DNA from: Streptomyces jumonjinensis
Lineage (GTDB): Bacteria; Actinomycetota; Actinomycetes; Streptomycetales; Streptomycetaceae
Direction: 5' to 3'
NCBI RefSeq assembly: GCF_009600885.1
Contig: NZ_VCLA01000062.1
Span: forward strand, 1 to 60,622
Length of the DNA stretch: 60,622 nt
Shown here: one piece after another, positions 34,128 to 41,674 of the stretch
Layout of the letters: every line of letters begins with the position of its first letter
Numbering within the stretch: position 1 is the stretch's first letter
The notes under the pieces: generated by a model
Databases searched by the model: none
Told to the model about the DNA's origin: nothing
What the model saw: only the letters and a program-made list of their open reading frames with translations
Made by a program: the position numbers and the translations under genes

Positions 34128-34260
34128 CCGCCGGGCTCACCCGACGACCGCCGACCGGTCCGGCGACCGGCCGAAAGACCCCCGCCGGCCCATCCGGCGA
34201 CCGCGGACCGGCCGAAGACTCCGGCCGACCGGTCCGGCGACCGCCGCTGCGGTGATCCGC
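34128..34260. repeat. Imperfect CCGACCGGTCCGGCGACCG repeats
   Basis: A 19-base copy at 34151-34169 recurs exactly at 34225-34243, with partial copies between. The spacer after the PTM cluster has many overlapping short inverted repeats (CCGACCGGTCCGG), so it may also act as a terminator. Confidence 0.7.
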
Positions 34261-34375
34261 GGTGGTCCGATCAGGTGCGGCCCCCGCGCGGCCCGGCCGT
34301 CGGCGGTGCATGCGGCGGTACCGTCCGGCCGACCGGTCCGCACCCGACGGCCCGTCCCGATGAAGGGATCGACTC

Positions 34376-34585
34376 ATGCGTATCCGCACCGCTCTCGCCG
34401 CCCTCACGCTGACCGTGGCGGGGCTCGCCGCCGCCTCGGCCGCCGCCGTGTCCGCCCACGACTTCGGCGACATCATCATCACCACGGAGCAGAACCCCGC
34501 CGTGGTGGTGGGGTGCAACCCCGACTTCGTCGTGCTCTCCCCCTCCGCGCAGTGCGGGGTCTACCACATCGCCACCGGCCAGTAG
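34376..34585 (+). CDS. Small secreted peptide
   Basis: This encodes 69 residues. MRIRTALAALTLTVAGLAAA followed by VSAHD is a Sec signal peptide, leaving a mature peptide of about 42 residues. The mature part is beta-rich (DIIITTEQNPAVVVGCNPDF) with two Cys residues (CNPDFVVLSPSAQC) that can form one disulfide. I do not recognise a family. It begins 272 bp after the PTM cluster and ends two bases before the opposite-strand lipoprotein gene. GAAGGGA seven bases before the ATG at 34376 supports the start. Confidence 0.75.
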   Translation: MRIRTALAALTLTVAGLAAASAAAVSAHDFGDIIITTEQNPAVVVGCNPDFVVLSPSAQCGVYHIATGQ

Positions 34586-34586
34586 G

Positions 34587-35354
34587 TCAGCCGAGCTTCT
34601 TCAGCTGGGCGTCGACGAGCGCCTTCGGCTTCTCGGTCTTGCCCTGGAGGCTCAGGGCGTTGAAGCTCGCCAGCACCCCGCCCTTGCGGACCGTCACCAG
34701 GTTCACCGTCAGGGTCTCCTTGGGGCCCGCGCTCAGCACGAGGGTGACGCCGAAGGACTCGTCGCCCGCGGTGTGGTCGAACTTCTCGACCTTGGTGAAC
34801 TCCGTGTTCTGCCCCTCGGCGTCGATGGAGAAGCCTCCGGAGCAGTCCTCCACCGACTTCTCCAGGGCCGCGAAGCCCTCGGCTGCCCCCTCGCCCTCGA
34901 AGGACGCCAGGGTGATGGAGGTGGTCGTACCGGAGAACATGCTCATGGCGGCCTTGGCCTGCTCCTCGGGGGAGGCGTCCTTGTCCGGCTTCGGGGCATT
35001 GGCCATCGGCACGAGCGTCTGCGTCGTGGCGGCGGACGCCTTGCCGCCGGGGCGGAAGGTCATCGCCTCGATGAGCGGCTCGCACTCGGCCTTCTTGAGC
35101 TTGACGGCCGACGCCTCCTTGACATCCGCCGCGCTGACCTCGGTGAACCGGTGACCGGGGGCGTCCTTCTTGGTGAGCGCGAGCTTGCCCAGCTCGGCCG
35201 CGGACAGCGCCTTCGCGCCGGCGGTCTCGCCCTTCGACTCGCTCTTCGACTCGCTCTTCGCGCCGGACTCGTCCGTGGCGCAGGCTCCCAGGGTCAGGGC
35301 CAGGGAGAGCATGGACGCGGCGACGGCGGTACGGCGGACAGCGGTGCGTGGCAT
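34587..35354 (-). CDS. Lipoprotein of unknown function
   Basis: This encodes 255 residues. The N-terminus MPRTAVRRTAVAASMLSLAL continues to LTLGAC, a lipobox with C25, so it is anchored to the outer face of the membrane. A Ser/Glu/Lys repeat (SESKSESKGE) follows as a flexible stalk. The rest (about 50-255) is an alpha/beta domain with segments LTKKDAPGHRFTEVS, SITLASFEGEGAAEGFAAL and EKFDHTAGDESFGVTLVLSA, like the sensor-type lipoproteins common in streptomycetes; no enzyme motif is seen. It is divergent from the nucleotidyltransferase-like gene across about 245 bp that must carry both promoters. Confidence 0.85.
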   Translation of the reverse strand: MPRTAVRRTAVAASMLSLALTLGACATDESGAKSESKSESKGETAGAKALSAAELGKLALTKKDAPGHRFTEVSAADVKEASAVKLKKAECEPLIEAMTFRPGGKASAATTQTLVPMANAPKPDKDASPEEQAKAAMSMFSGTTTSITLASFEGEGAAEGFAALEKSVEDCSGGFSIDAEGQNTEFTKVEKFDHTAGDESFGVTLVLSAGPKETLTVNLVTVRKGGVLASFNALSLQGKTEKPKALVDAQLKKLG

Positions 35355-35598
35355 GAAAAGGGCTTCTCTCAGATCTCAGATGTCGGTGAAATCGTCCCGC
35401 GGGCGGAGTTCGCTCCGTGACCGCGCGGAATCGTCTGTCCGAAATCTATGCGGTACACCGATCGGATGATCAACGGTTTTCTCTCCGGCCGTGATCGTGA
35501 CAGGGAAGCAACCCGGCCTGTACCCGATCGAGATATCCACCGGTACAACCCTTGGGCGGTTGTCCGCTTTTCACCGGAAGAGACGTGATACTGACACC

Positions 35599-36198
35599 GT
35601 GACGACGCATGATCTTCTGGCACAGCAGGGCGGACTCCGGGCGGAGGCCGACGTGGTCTGCGCCGACCTCGGGCTGGCGGAGCTGCTGGGGACGCGGGGC
35701 GAGGCGGTGCGGGTGGGCAGCGCGGCGCTCGGGCTGATGGTGCGCCGCGATCTCGACATCACCGTGGTCTGCCCCCGGCTGGACGCCGCGACGGCGAAGG
35801 CCGTCGCGGACATCGGCGCGGAGCTGGCGGTGCACGACCGGGTGCGCCAGGTGCGGTTCCGGAACGACACCGGGCCGTGGAACGCCGATCCGGCGGCCTA
35901 TCCGGACGGGCTCTACCTCGGGGTCGAGTACCGCGGCGGCGACGGCCGCGACTGGACGCTCGACCTCTGGTTCGTCGACGAGCCCGACCGCCAGCCCGAC
36001 CTCGCCCATCTCCGTACCCTCCCGCCCCGGCTGGACGACGCCCACCGGCGCACCATCCTCCGCATCAAGGAGGCGCTGGCCGCCCGGCCGGACGACGGCG
36101 GCCGGGCCCCGAGTTACGACGTGTACCGGGCCGTGCTGGACGACGGGGTCACCACGGTCGGGGAGTTCGACGCCTGGCGCACCCGGGCGCTCGACTGA
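35599..36198 (+). CDS. Nucleotidyltransferase-fold protein
   Basis: This encodes about 199 residues. Residues near 28-48 read RVGSAALGLMVRRDLDITVV, the helical GS turn and DxD of the minimal nucleotidyltransferase fold, followed by strands YLGVEYRGGDGRDWTLDLWF. The second half is helical (RRTILRIKEALAAR). Such stand-alone proteins may adenylylate or uridylylate small molecules or proteins; the target is unknown. The GTG at 35599 is chosen because residues further upstream, back to a GTG at 35491, do not look like part of the fold; its ribosome site is weak. No partner gene is obvious. Confidence 0.75.
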   Translation: MTTHDLLAQQGGLRAEADVVCADLGLAELLGTRGEAVRVGSAALGLMVRRDLDITVVCPRLDAATAKAVADIGAELAVHDRVRQVRFRNDTGPWNADPAAYPDGLYLGVEYRGGDGRDWTLDLWFVDEPDRQPDLAHLRTLPPRLDDAHRRTILRIKEALAARPDDGGRAPSYDVYRAVLDDGVTTVGEFDAWRTRALD

Positions 36199-36235
36199 CC
36201 ACGGCCCGGCGCGGCTCCACGCGCGGTCGGGCCCG

Positions 36236-36268
36236 GGGCTGGGCTGGACTGGGGCTGGACTGGGGCCG
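36236..36268. repeat. 11 bp tandem repeat
   Basis: GGGGCTGGACT is repeated about three times between convergent genes, just before the stop of the amidinotransferase gene. Confidence 0.75.
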
Positions 36269-36304
36269 GTCCGGGCAACGGGCGGCCCGCCCGGGAGCCG
36301 CCGG

Positions 36305-37465
36305 TCAGAGCCCGGCCGCCGGGTCCTCGGCCAGCGTCCGGTACTCCGCCCTCGGGAAGTAGTCCCGCGCCGAGCCCTCCCGGTTGACGTCCCAGGTGGC
36401 GCAGTGCAGCGAACCGCCGTACTCGAACACGTCCCGGAACGGCAGCGGGAGCACCTCGAAGCCGAGCCGGTCCAGGAGTTCCTGGAGCGGTCTCTCCGCC
36501 TCCTCGCACACCACCTTCTCCGGCGAGACGCTCAGCACGTTCATCGACAGCCAGGCGGAGGACTGGCAGAAGCGGGGCATCTCGTCGTCGGACGAGACCG
36601 GCCGCGGCGCGTCGATCAGCTCCCAGTCGTTACGGAGGAACAGCTCCTTCTCGCCCTTGCGCAGCGGCCGGTCGGGGTTGGTCAGCACCAGACCGGGGCG
36701 CAGCGGCACAAAGGTGCAGTCGATGTGCGAGGGGAAGAAATCCAGCGGGAAGTGCACCGGGTGCACCCTCAAGCCCCGGGGCTCCAGATGGCGTTTGAGC
36801 CAGCGGATTCCGGGGCGGTTGGTGGTCATCGACTCCTGCACCAGGAGATCGCGGCCGAAGCGGGAGATGTCCGCGGCGTCGAAGACCACCTCGTCCTGGG
36901 TGACGCAGAACTCCGACGCGTGCATCTCGCGGTGCCGCTTCTCCAGCGGCCACTCCCAGAAGCCCTCCCGGTACATGGAGTCCGCCATCGACGGCTTCGG
37001 CGCGACGGTCCATACGGCGCGGGGGTCGGCGTTCCAGTACTCGTACACCAGCTTCCGGTACGCCTGGTACTCGAAGTACCGGGCACGCCGGGACATCGGG
37101 GCCTCGACGATCTCATGGCCCACGGTGATCATCACATCCCGGGGGCAGACCACGCAGTACTGATGGGGCACCTCGAACGACGGGGTGCGCACCGGCTCCG
37201 CGAGCCGCGGGGCCTCGGGTCTGCGGACGGTGACCCCGTGGGAGCGGAGCAGCGACACCAGTCCCGCGAGCTGCTCATTGGCGCGGTCGATCATCTCGGG
37301 GGGTTTGGGCCCGGTGGGGAAGGCGCCGCCGTCCTTGCCGCGCAGCTGGGGCCGGTGTCCCGGTTCGCGTGGCTCGAAGCAGGCGTTGTCGGCCACTCCG
37401 ACGACGATCTCCCGCAGAGGGTCCCATTCGTTCCAGGAGTTGACCAGGCTCGCCGTTCCGTTCAC
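36305..37465 (-). CDS. Amidinotransferase (arginine:glycine amidinotransferase / StrB1-like)
   Basis: This encodes 386 residues. It moves the amidino group of arginine to an amine acceptor, making a guanidino compound and ornithine. The catalytic Cys is C355 in GGSLHCATWD, the His is H247 in PSHIDC, and VVFDAADISR (about 193-202) supplies the Asp, so the Asp-His-Cys set of the family is complete. The GTG start overlaps the stop of the upstream ATP-grasp gene (GTGA), making it the last gene of a six-gene leftward operon. In antibiotic pathways these enzymes act on aminocyclitols, glycine or other amines. Here ATP-grasp ligases and an exporter suggest a guanidino amino-acid-like building block. 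The ornithine by-product could feed the neighbouring PTM pathway; that is only a speculation. Confidence 0.93.
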   Translation of the reverse strand: MNGTASLVNSWNEWDPLREIVVGVADNACFEPREPGHRPQLRGKDGGAFPTGPKPPEMIDRANEQLAGLVSLLRSHGVTVRRPEAPRLAEPVRTPSFEVPHQYCVVCPRDVMITVGHEIVEAPMSRRARYFEYQAYRKLVYEYWNADPRAVWTVAPKPSMADSMYREGFWEWPLEKRHREMHASEFCVTQDEVVFDAADISRFGRDLLVQESMTTNRPGIRWLKRHLEPRGLRVHPVHFPLDFFPSHIDCTFVPLRPGLVLTNPDRPLRKGEKELFLRNDWELIDAPRPVSSDDEMPRFCQSSAWLSMNVLSVSPEKVVCEEAERPLQELLDRLGFEVLPLPFRDVFEYGGSLHCATWDVNREGSARDYFPRAEYRTLAEDPAAGL

Positions 37466-38991
37466 GGCCGGGTCTCCTTATCGCTCGGGGTCGGTGTCCG
37501 GTCTCCCCGGTTTTCGCTCGGGGGTCGGTGTCCGGTCCCGCCGGGCCGGGCGTCCAGCGGGAAGGACCGCAGCCCCGGTCTGCCCAGCCGGGCGGCGAGC
37601 GCCGCGCAGGCGGGCCCGGCGCGGCCGTCGCCGGGCGCGGGTGAGACCGTCTCCAGCGACGCGGTCCCGCCGTGCACCCGGTAGCCGATCGCCGCCCGGC
37701 CCGCCGTCAGCCGGGCCGGGCCGTCCGGTGTCCCGGGCCGGGTCACCGGCACCGAGAGGGCGTACGAGGGGGCCGCGGCGACCAGGGTGCGGACCGCGCG
37801 TTCCAGCCGGGCGCTGGTGACGGCCTCCAGTCCGGGCAGTGACTCCTGGACCGCCCGGTTGAACAGATAGACCGGGAAACCGGGCAGCGCCGCCCGCAGC
37901 CCGAGGCCGGAGGCATGGCGGGGGTTGAGTTCGGTGGCCGTGAAGCCTTCGGCGCCGAGCAGCCCGTCCACGCTGAAGATGCCCTGGTAGCCGGTGGCGC
38001 GGACGAGTTCGCCGGCCGCGCGGCGGGCCGCCGCCCTGATGTCGGCCTCGGCGCGGGCGCCGGGCCGCCAGTGGGTGGAGGAGCCGCAGAACAGCAGATC
38101 GCCGGTGGCCGGGTCGCCGAGGGTGACGATCTCGACGGGTGAGAAGACGGCCACCCCGTCGGGCAGGGCCATGCCGAGCACACTGCACGGGACGCCGTCG
38201 GTGAAGCGGGCGATACGGACCCGCTCGGCGCGGGCGCACAGCTCCAGCACCGCCGGCCCGGCCGGGCTTGAGCCGGGGCCGGGGCCTGAGCAGGAGCTTG
38301 GGCCGGGGCCTGGGCCGGGGACCCAGCGCAGGCCGAGGGAGTCGCCGACATGGCCCCGGGTGGAGTCGGCGGCGACCACCACGCCCCGGGGGCCGCCGAG
38401 GGAGCTCAGCTCGCCCCAGCGGCCCGCCAGTTCGCCCGCCGGGATCACCGTGTGGGGCGGTGCGGGCACTCCGGCGGCGGCCCAGAGCCGGTCGATGGTC
38501 GTCTTGTCCTCGACGGCGGCCCACTGGGGCCGCCGCCGGCCGTGGACCGGGCGCCCGCAGAACTCGGCGATCCCGGTGCGCGGAGTGCCGAGGGCCACCC
38601 AGCGGCGGGCCGGATCCAGCTCGTCCAGCCATCCGCGTACGGCCTCGGGCGGATCGCGCAGCCAGCTCTCGAAGCCGGGCCTGGTCAGGATTGCGCCGAG
38701 GTCGTCGCAGTGCAGGCTCCGCCCGACGCTGGGCACGCCGGGGGCGGGTCCGGTGCGCGCGACCGCGGCGGCTGCCCGTGCGCCGCACGCCCGCAGTTCA
38801 TCGGTGAGCGCCCGGGCGCGGTGGTCGAAGTCGTCGAGCAGCAGCACCGCTTCGCGCCCGTGCCAGAACCGGCGCAGGGCGCGGGTGACCGCGTCGGCGA
38901 TCCGCGCCATGTCCCGCTCGGCGTCCCGGGTGTCGTCGTATCCGTGCGGGGGCCGGGCCCGCTGGGGCCGCTGGGTCCGATGGGGTGTCAT
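37462..38991 (-). CDS. ATP-grasp ligase (first of two)
   Basis: This encodes about 509 residues. The ATG overlaps the stop of the MFS gene (ATGA). The ATP-grasp core spans about 160-430: AAVEDKTTIDRLWAAAGVPA, the glycine-rich loop around STRGHVGDSLG, and the metal-binding strand TATELNPRHASGLG. Such enzymes phosphorylate a carboxylate and join it to an amine, as in dipeptide-type natural products. An unusual GP-repeat (a run of GPGPG and APAQ codons) interrupts the protein near residue 235, and the last 110 residues are a separate C-terminal region. The open frame continues upstream through the MFS gene, but that part is antiparallel-frame noise. Substrates cannot be read from the sequence. 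Confidence 0.85.
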   Translation of the reverse strand: MTPHRTQRPQRARPPHGYDDTRDAERDMARIADAVTRALRRFWHGREAVLLLDDFDHRARALTDELRACGARAAAAVARTGPAPGVPSVGRSLHCDDLGAILTRPGFESWLRDPPEAVRGWLDELDPARRWVALGTPRTGIAEFCGRPVHGRRRPQWAAVEDKTTIDRLWAAAGVPAPPHTVIPAGELAGRWGELSSLGGPRGVVVAADSTRGHVGDSLGLRWVPGPGPGPSSCSGPGPGSSPAGPAVLELCARAERVRIARFTDGVPCSVLGMALPDGVAVFSPVEIVTLGDPATGDLLFCGSSTHWRPGARAEADIRAAARRAAGELVRATGYQGIFSVDGLLGAEGFTATELNPRHASGLGLRAALPGFPVYLFNRAVQESLPGLEAVTSARLERAVRTLVAAAPSYALSVPVTRPGTPDGPARLTAGRAAIGYRVHGGTASLETVSPAPGDGRAGPACAALAARLGRPGLRSFPLDARPGGTGHRPPSENRGDRTPTPSDKETRP

Positions 38992-40316
38992 ATCCGTTTC
39001 CGTCCCTTCGTGCCGACCGGCTCGCCGGGGCGGCCCCGGGGCGTGCCGGCGGCCGGCGACCGGCCGGCGAGCCCGAGGTGGACGGCGGCTCCGGCGAGCA
39101 GCGCGCCCGCCAGCACCAGCCAGGGCGTGGCCCCGGAGACCGAGAACATCAGGGTGTGCACACCCGGTCCGAGCGCCCCCGACACTCCCCAGGTGAGCTG
39201 GTAGAAGGCGCTGTAGCGGCCCGGTTCGCCCCCGGCGGCGTACGCCAGCACCAGGGTCATCGCGACCGCGCCGTAGAGCGCCTCGCCGAGGCTGAACGCC
39301 AGGACGAGAAACGCGATCAGGACGGTCGCGCCGACCGGGCCGAAGCGGCCGAGGGCGGCCAGTCCGCCGAGCCCCACCGCCATGAACCCGGCCGCCGCCG
39401 CCATCAGCCGCAGCGCCGGACGGCCGCGGCCCAGCCGCAGGGCCAGGGGCTGGAAGGCAGGGATCGCGGCGCAGGAGAGCACATAGGCCGCGGGGGGCAG
39501 CCAGAGCGGCAGTCCGAGTGAGTGGAGGTGGACGGGCAGCAGCGAGTCGAAGGCGACGCTGGAGAGGGTGATGGAGAGGGACGCTCCGGTGAAGGCGAGG
39601 AACGGGCGGTTGGCGAGGACCGCCCGGTAGCCGGTCCCGGTGAGCGTCTCCGGCGCCGGGTGTGCGGGCTCGTCCCCGGGCGGCGGGGGCAGCGGGGGCG
39701 GCTGCCTCAGCCGGGTGCCGATCCGGTGGAACAGCAGCCCCGCGACGGCGAAGCTGGCCGCGTTGACCAGGGGGAGGGCGTTCCACAGCGCCGTGCCGCC
39801 GGGGCTCTGGAGCGCGGCTCCCAGCGCCACGGCCAGCGCGCCCAGTCCGAGCCCGATGTTGCGCAGGCTGTTCAGCAGGGCGAAGAAGGCGCGCTGCCGC
39901 TCCTCCCCCGGCGCGGTGCTCTTCACCAGGCCGCCGTGCGCGGCCCAGTAGAGCCGGTCCCCGGAGGCGACCGCGAAGGCGATCGCCGCGACGGCGGCCG
40001 GGCCGTCCGCGAGGAGGTAGCAGGGGAAGGCCGCGGCCCGGACCGCGCAGCTCACGGCCGCGGCGGTGAACGGGCCCAGCCGGTCGGCGAGCACCCCGGT
40101 CGCCAGCCCGCCCAGGAGCAGCGCGGCCGTCGAGCCCGCGGTGAGCGCGGCTCCGGCCGTGGTCAGCGCCATGCCCCGGCCGTAGCCGAAGTAGAGCAGC
40201 GAGAAGGTGATCCATACCCCGCTGCCCAGCGCGTCCACCGCCATCGCGGTCAGGAAGCCGCGGTGCCGGCGCTCTGTCGCGGTCAGGGGGCGGCCCATCG
40301 GGCCTCCCGTTCCCAC
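38988..40316 (-). CDS. Major facilitator superfamily transporter
   Basis: This encodes about 442 residues with some twelve hydrophobic helices. Landmarks are GLATGVLADRLGP, the first-loop motif A-like signature, and LNSLRNIGLGLGALAVALGA in the middle. It is likely a drug/proton antiporter exporting the product of the surrounding cluster or giving self-resistance. The first six residues may be untranslated, because a second ATG at 40298 fits equally well; both overlap the end of the upstream ATP-grasp gene, so translation is coupled. The middle loop is Pro-rich (PPPLPPPPGDE). Confidence 0.88.
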   Translation of the reverse strand: MGTGGPMGRPLTATERRHRGFLTAMAVDALGSGVWITFSLLYFGYGRGMALTTAGAALTAGSTAALLLGGLATGVLADRLGPFTAAAVSCAVRAAAFPCYLLADGPAAVAAIAFAVASGDRLYWAAHGGLVKSTAPGEERQRAFFALLNSLRNIGLGLGALAVALGAALQSPGGTALWNALPLVNAASFAVAGLLFHRIGTRLRQPPPLPPPPGDEPAHPAPETLTGTGYRAVLANRPFLAFTGASLSITLSSVAFDSLLPVHLHSLGLPLWLPPAAYVLSCAAIPAFQPLALRLGRGRPALRLMAAAAGFMAVGLGGLAALGRFGPVGATVLIAFLVLAFSLGEALYGAVAMTLVLAYAAGGEPGRYSAFYQLTWGVSGALGPGVHTLMFSVSGATPWLVLAGALLAGAAVHLGLAGRSPAAGTPRGRPGEPVGTKGRKRI

Positions 40317-41575
40317 CAGTCGGCCACCTCGCGCAGCTGTGCTTCGGTGGAGCGGTCGCCGTCCAGCCGGAAGACGAGTTCGGCGACCCGGTCGGTGCTG
40401 GAGGCGGGGCCCTGGTGGCGGGAGCCCGGCTCACCGTGGCGGGCGAACCGCACCGTGCCGGGGAGCGGACAGCACGGCGGAACGCGCTCCAGGACGCCGT
40501 CCCGCGGCGGGAACCAGCCCCAGCCGTGGCGCGGCCGTGCGCCGCCGGGCCCCGCTGACGGGGTGAGCCCTGCGGGTGGGGTGAGCCCTCCGGGTGAGGC
40601 GAGTCCTCCGGGTGAGGTGAGCCCTCCGGGTGAGGCGAGTCCTCCGGGTGGGGCGAGCCCCGCCTGTCCTCTCAGATGGGCGGCGTAGAGATTGACCCCT
40701 GTCGACAGCTCGTACGCCTCCGGGATGCCGCAGCCGCCGGGGCGGCAGGCGATCTCGCAGAGCACCAGCCGGTCGTCGGGGGTGTGGAAGAACTCCGCGT
40801 GGAACGCGGTCGTCTCGGACACCGGGGGCAGCGCGGCCACCACGTCGGCGGTCGCCGCGAGGAGTCTTGGGCCCAGCGGGTCGCGCTCGTCGAGCATGCC
40901 GCTGACGCTGGGCTCGGCACGGGTGGCGGTGGCCAGATTGGTGTGCAGATAGCGGGAGGGGATGCCGTGCAGCACCGCGCCGCCGGCCATCAGCCCGTCG
41001 ACATGGCAGACGGTCCCTTCGACGAACCGTTCGACGAGCCGTGTCCCGCCGGCCGGGAAGGGGTACGCCCCCACCGCGCTCCGGTCGTGGAGCACGCTCA
41101 CTCCGACCGAGCCCGCGCCGGCGGCCGGTTTGACCACGGCGGGCAGCCCATGGGCGTCGGCGAAGGCCGCGAGACCGGCCCGGTCCCGTACCAGCGCCAT
41201 CGGGGCGACCGGGACGCCGTGCCGGGCCGCGGCGCGTTTCATCCGGCGTTTGTCCCGGTAGGCCAGGGCGCTCGCCACCGACTGTCCGGGCAGGCCGTAT
41301 CGGGCCCGGGCGCGGGCCGCACGGATCACATCGGCCTCCGCGACGCTCAGCACGCGCTCGATGCCCCCGGCCGCGCACTCCGCGTCGATGAGCCGGTCGA
41401 CGGCGGGCGCTGTGTAGTCGTCCACGGTCTCGACCCGGATGTCCCGCCCCGCCGCCCACCCGGGCGGCAGCCCGCTGACGGCGGAGCGCGCTGTGACGAC
41501 GACCAGGGGGACGCCGGGGAGCCAGTGGGGCAGATACGACAGGATCGGCCGGCGGTTGAGGAGGAGCAACGCCAT
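40283..41575 (-). CDS. ATP-grasp ligase (second of two), with an inserted hexapeptide repeat
   Basis: This encodes 430 residues. ATP-grasp motifs include YRDKRRMKRAAARHGVPVAP, LPAVVKPAAGAGSVGVSVL and the metal-binding FFHTPDDRLVLCEIACRPGG, which is the family's ExNxRxGG with Cys for Asn. The fold resembles carboxylate-amine ligases such as those of bacilysin and dapdiamide. After the core, at about residue 308, a tandem run of the hexapeptide GGLASP/GGLTSP occurs about six times, coded by an 18 bp minisatellite. The C-terminal part resumes a normal fold (EWWERE-like end). It lies in the leftward operon, 99 bp after the GMC gene; a repetitive spacer sits between them. The repeat may be a flexible linker or slippage product. 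Confidence 0.87.
   Translation of the reverse strand: MALLLLNRRPILSYLPHWLPGVPLVVVTARSAVSGLPPGWAAGRDIRVETVDDYTAPAVDRLIDAECAAGGIERVLSVAEADVIRAARARARYGLPGQSVASALAYRDKRRMKRAAARHGVPVAPMALVRDRAGLAAFADAHGLPAVVKPAAGAGSVGVSVLHDRSAVGAYPFPAGGTRLVERFVEGTVCHVDGLMAGGAVLHGIPSRYLHTNLATATRAEPSVSGMLDERDPLGPRLLAATADVVAALPPVSETTAFHAEFFHTPDDRLVLCEIACRPGGCGIPEAYELSTGVNLYAAHLRGQAGLAPPGGLASPGGLTSPGGLASPGGLTPPAGLTPSAGPGGARPRHGWGWFPPRDGVLERVPPCCPLPGTVRFARHGEPGSRHQGPASSTDRVAELVFRLDGDRSTEAQLREVADWWEREARWAAP
40560..40662. repeat. 18 bp in-frame minisatellite in the second ATP-grasp gene
   Basis: Five to six copies of GGTGAGGCGAGTCCTCCG and close variants lie on the + strand. The 18 bp period keeps the frame and codes for a six-residue Gly/Pro repeat, so copy number can vary without truncating the protein. 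Confidence 0.9.
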
Positions 41576-41593
41576 GGCGGGGACCTTTCCGGG

Positions 41594-41672
41594 CCTTCCG
41601 TGGCCTTCCGTAGCCTTCTATGGCCGTCCGTCGTGGCCGTCTGTCGTGGCCGTCCGTCGTGGCCGTCCGTGG
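41594..41672. repeat. Compound minisatellite between the GMC and ATP-grasp genes
   Basis: Three copies of a 10 bp unit (CCTTCCGTGG and variants) are followed by three copies of the 13 bp unit CCGTCCGTCGTGG and a partial fourth. They fill nearly the whole gap between two co-oriented genes of one operon and end two bases before the GMC stop. Confidence 0.88.
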
Positions 41673-41674
41673 CC

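Noticed and set aside
37462..40434. A 990-residue fusion of the ATP-grasp protein with an upstream extension
   Set aside because: The extra 480 residues lie over the MFS transporter gene in another frame and are low-complexity; the ATG at 38991 overlaps the MFS stop as expected for an operon.
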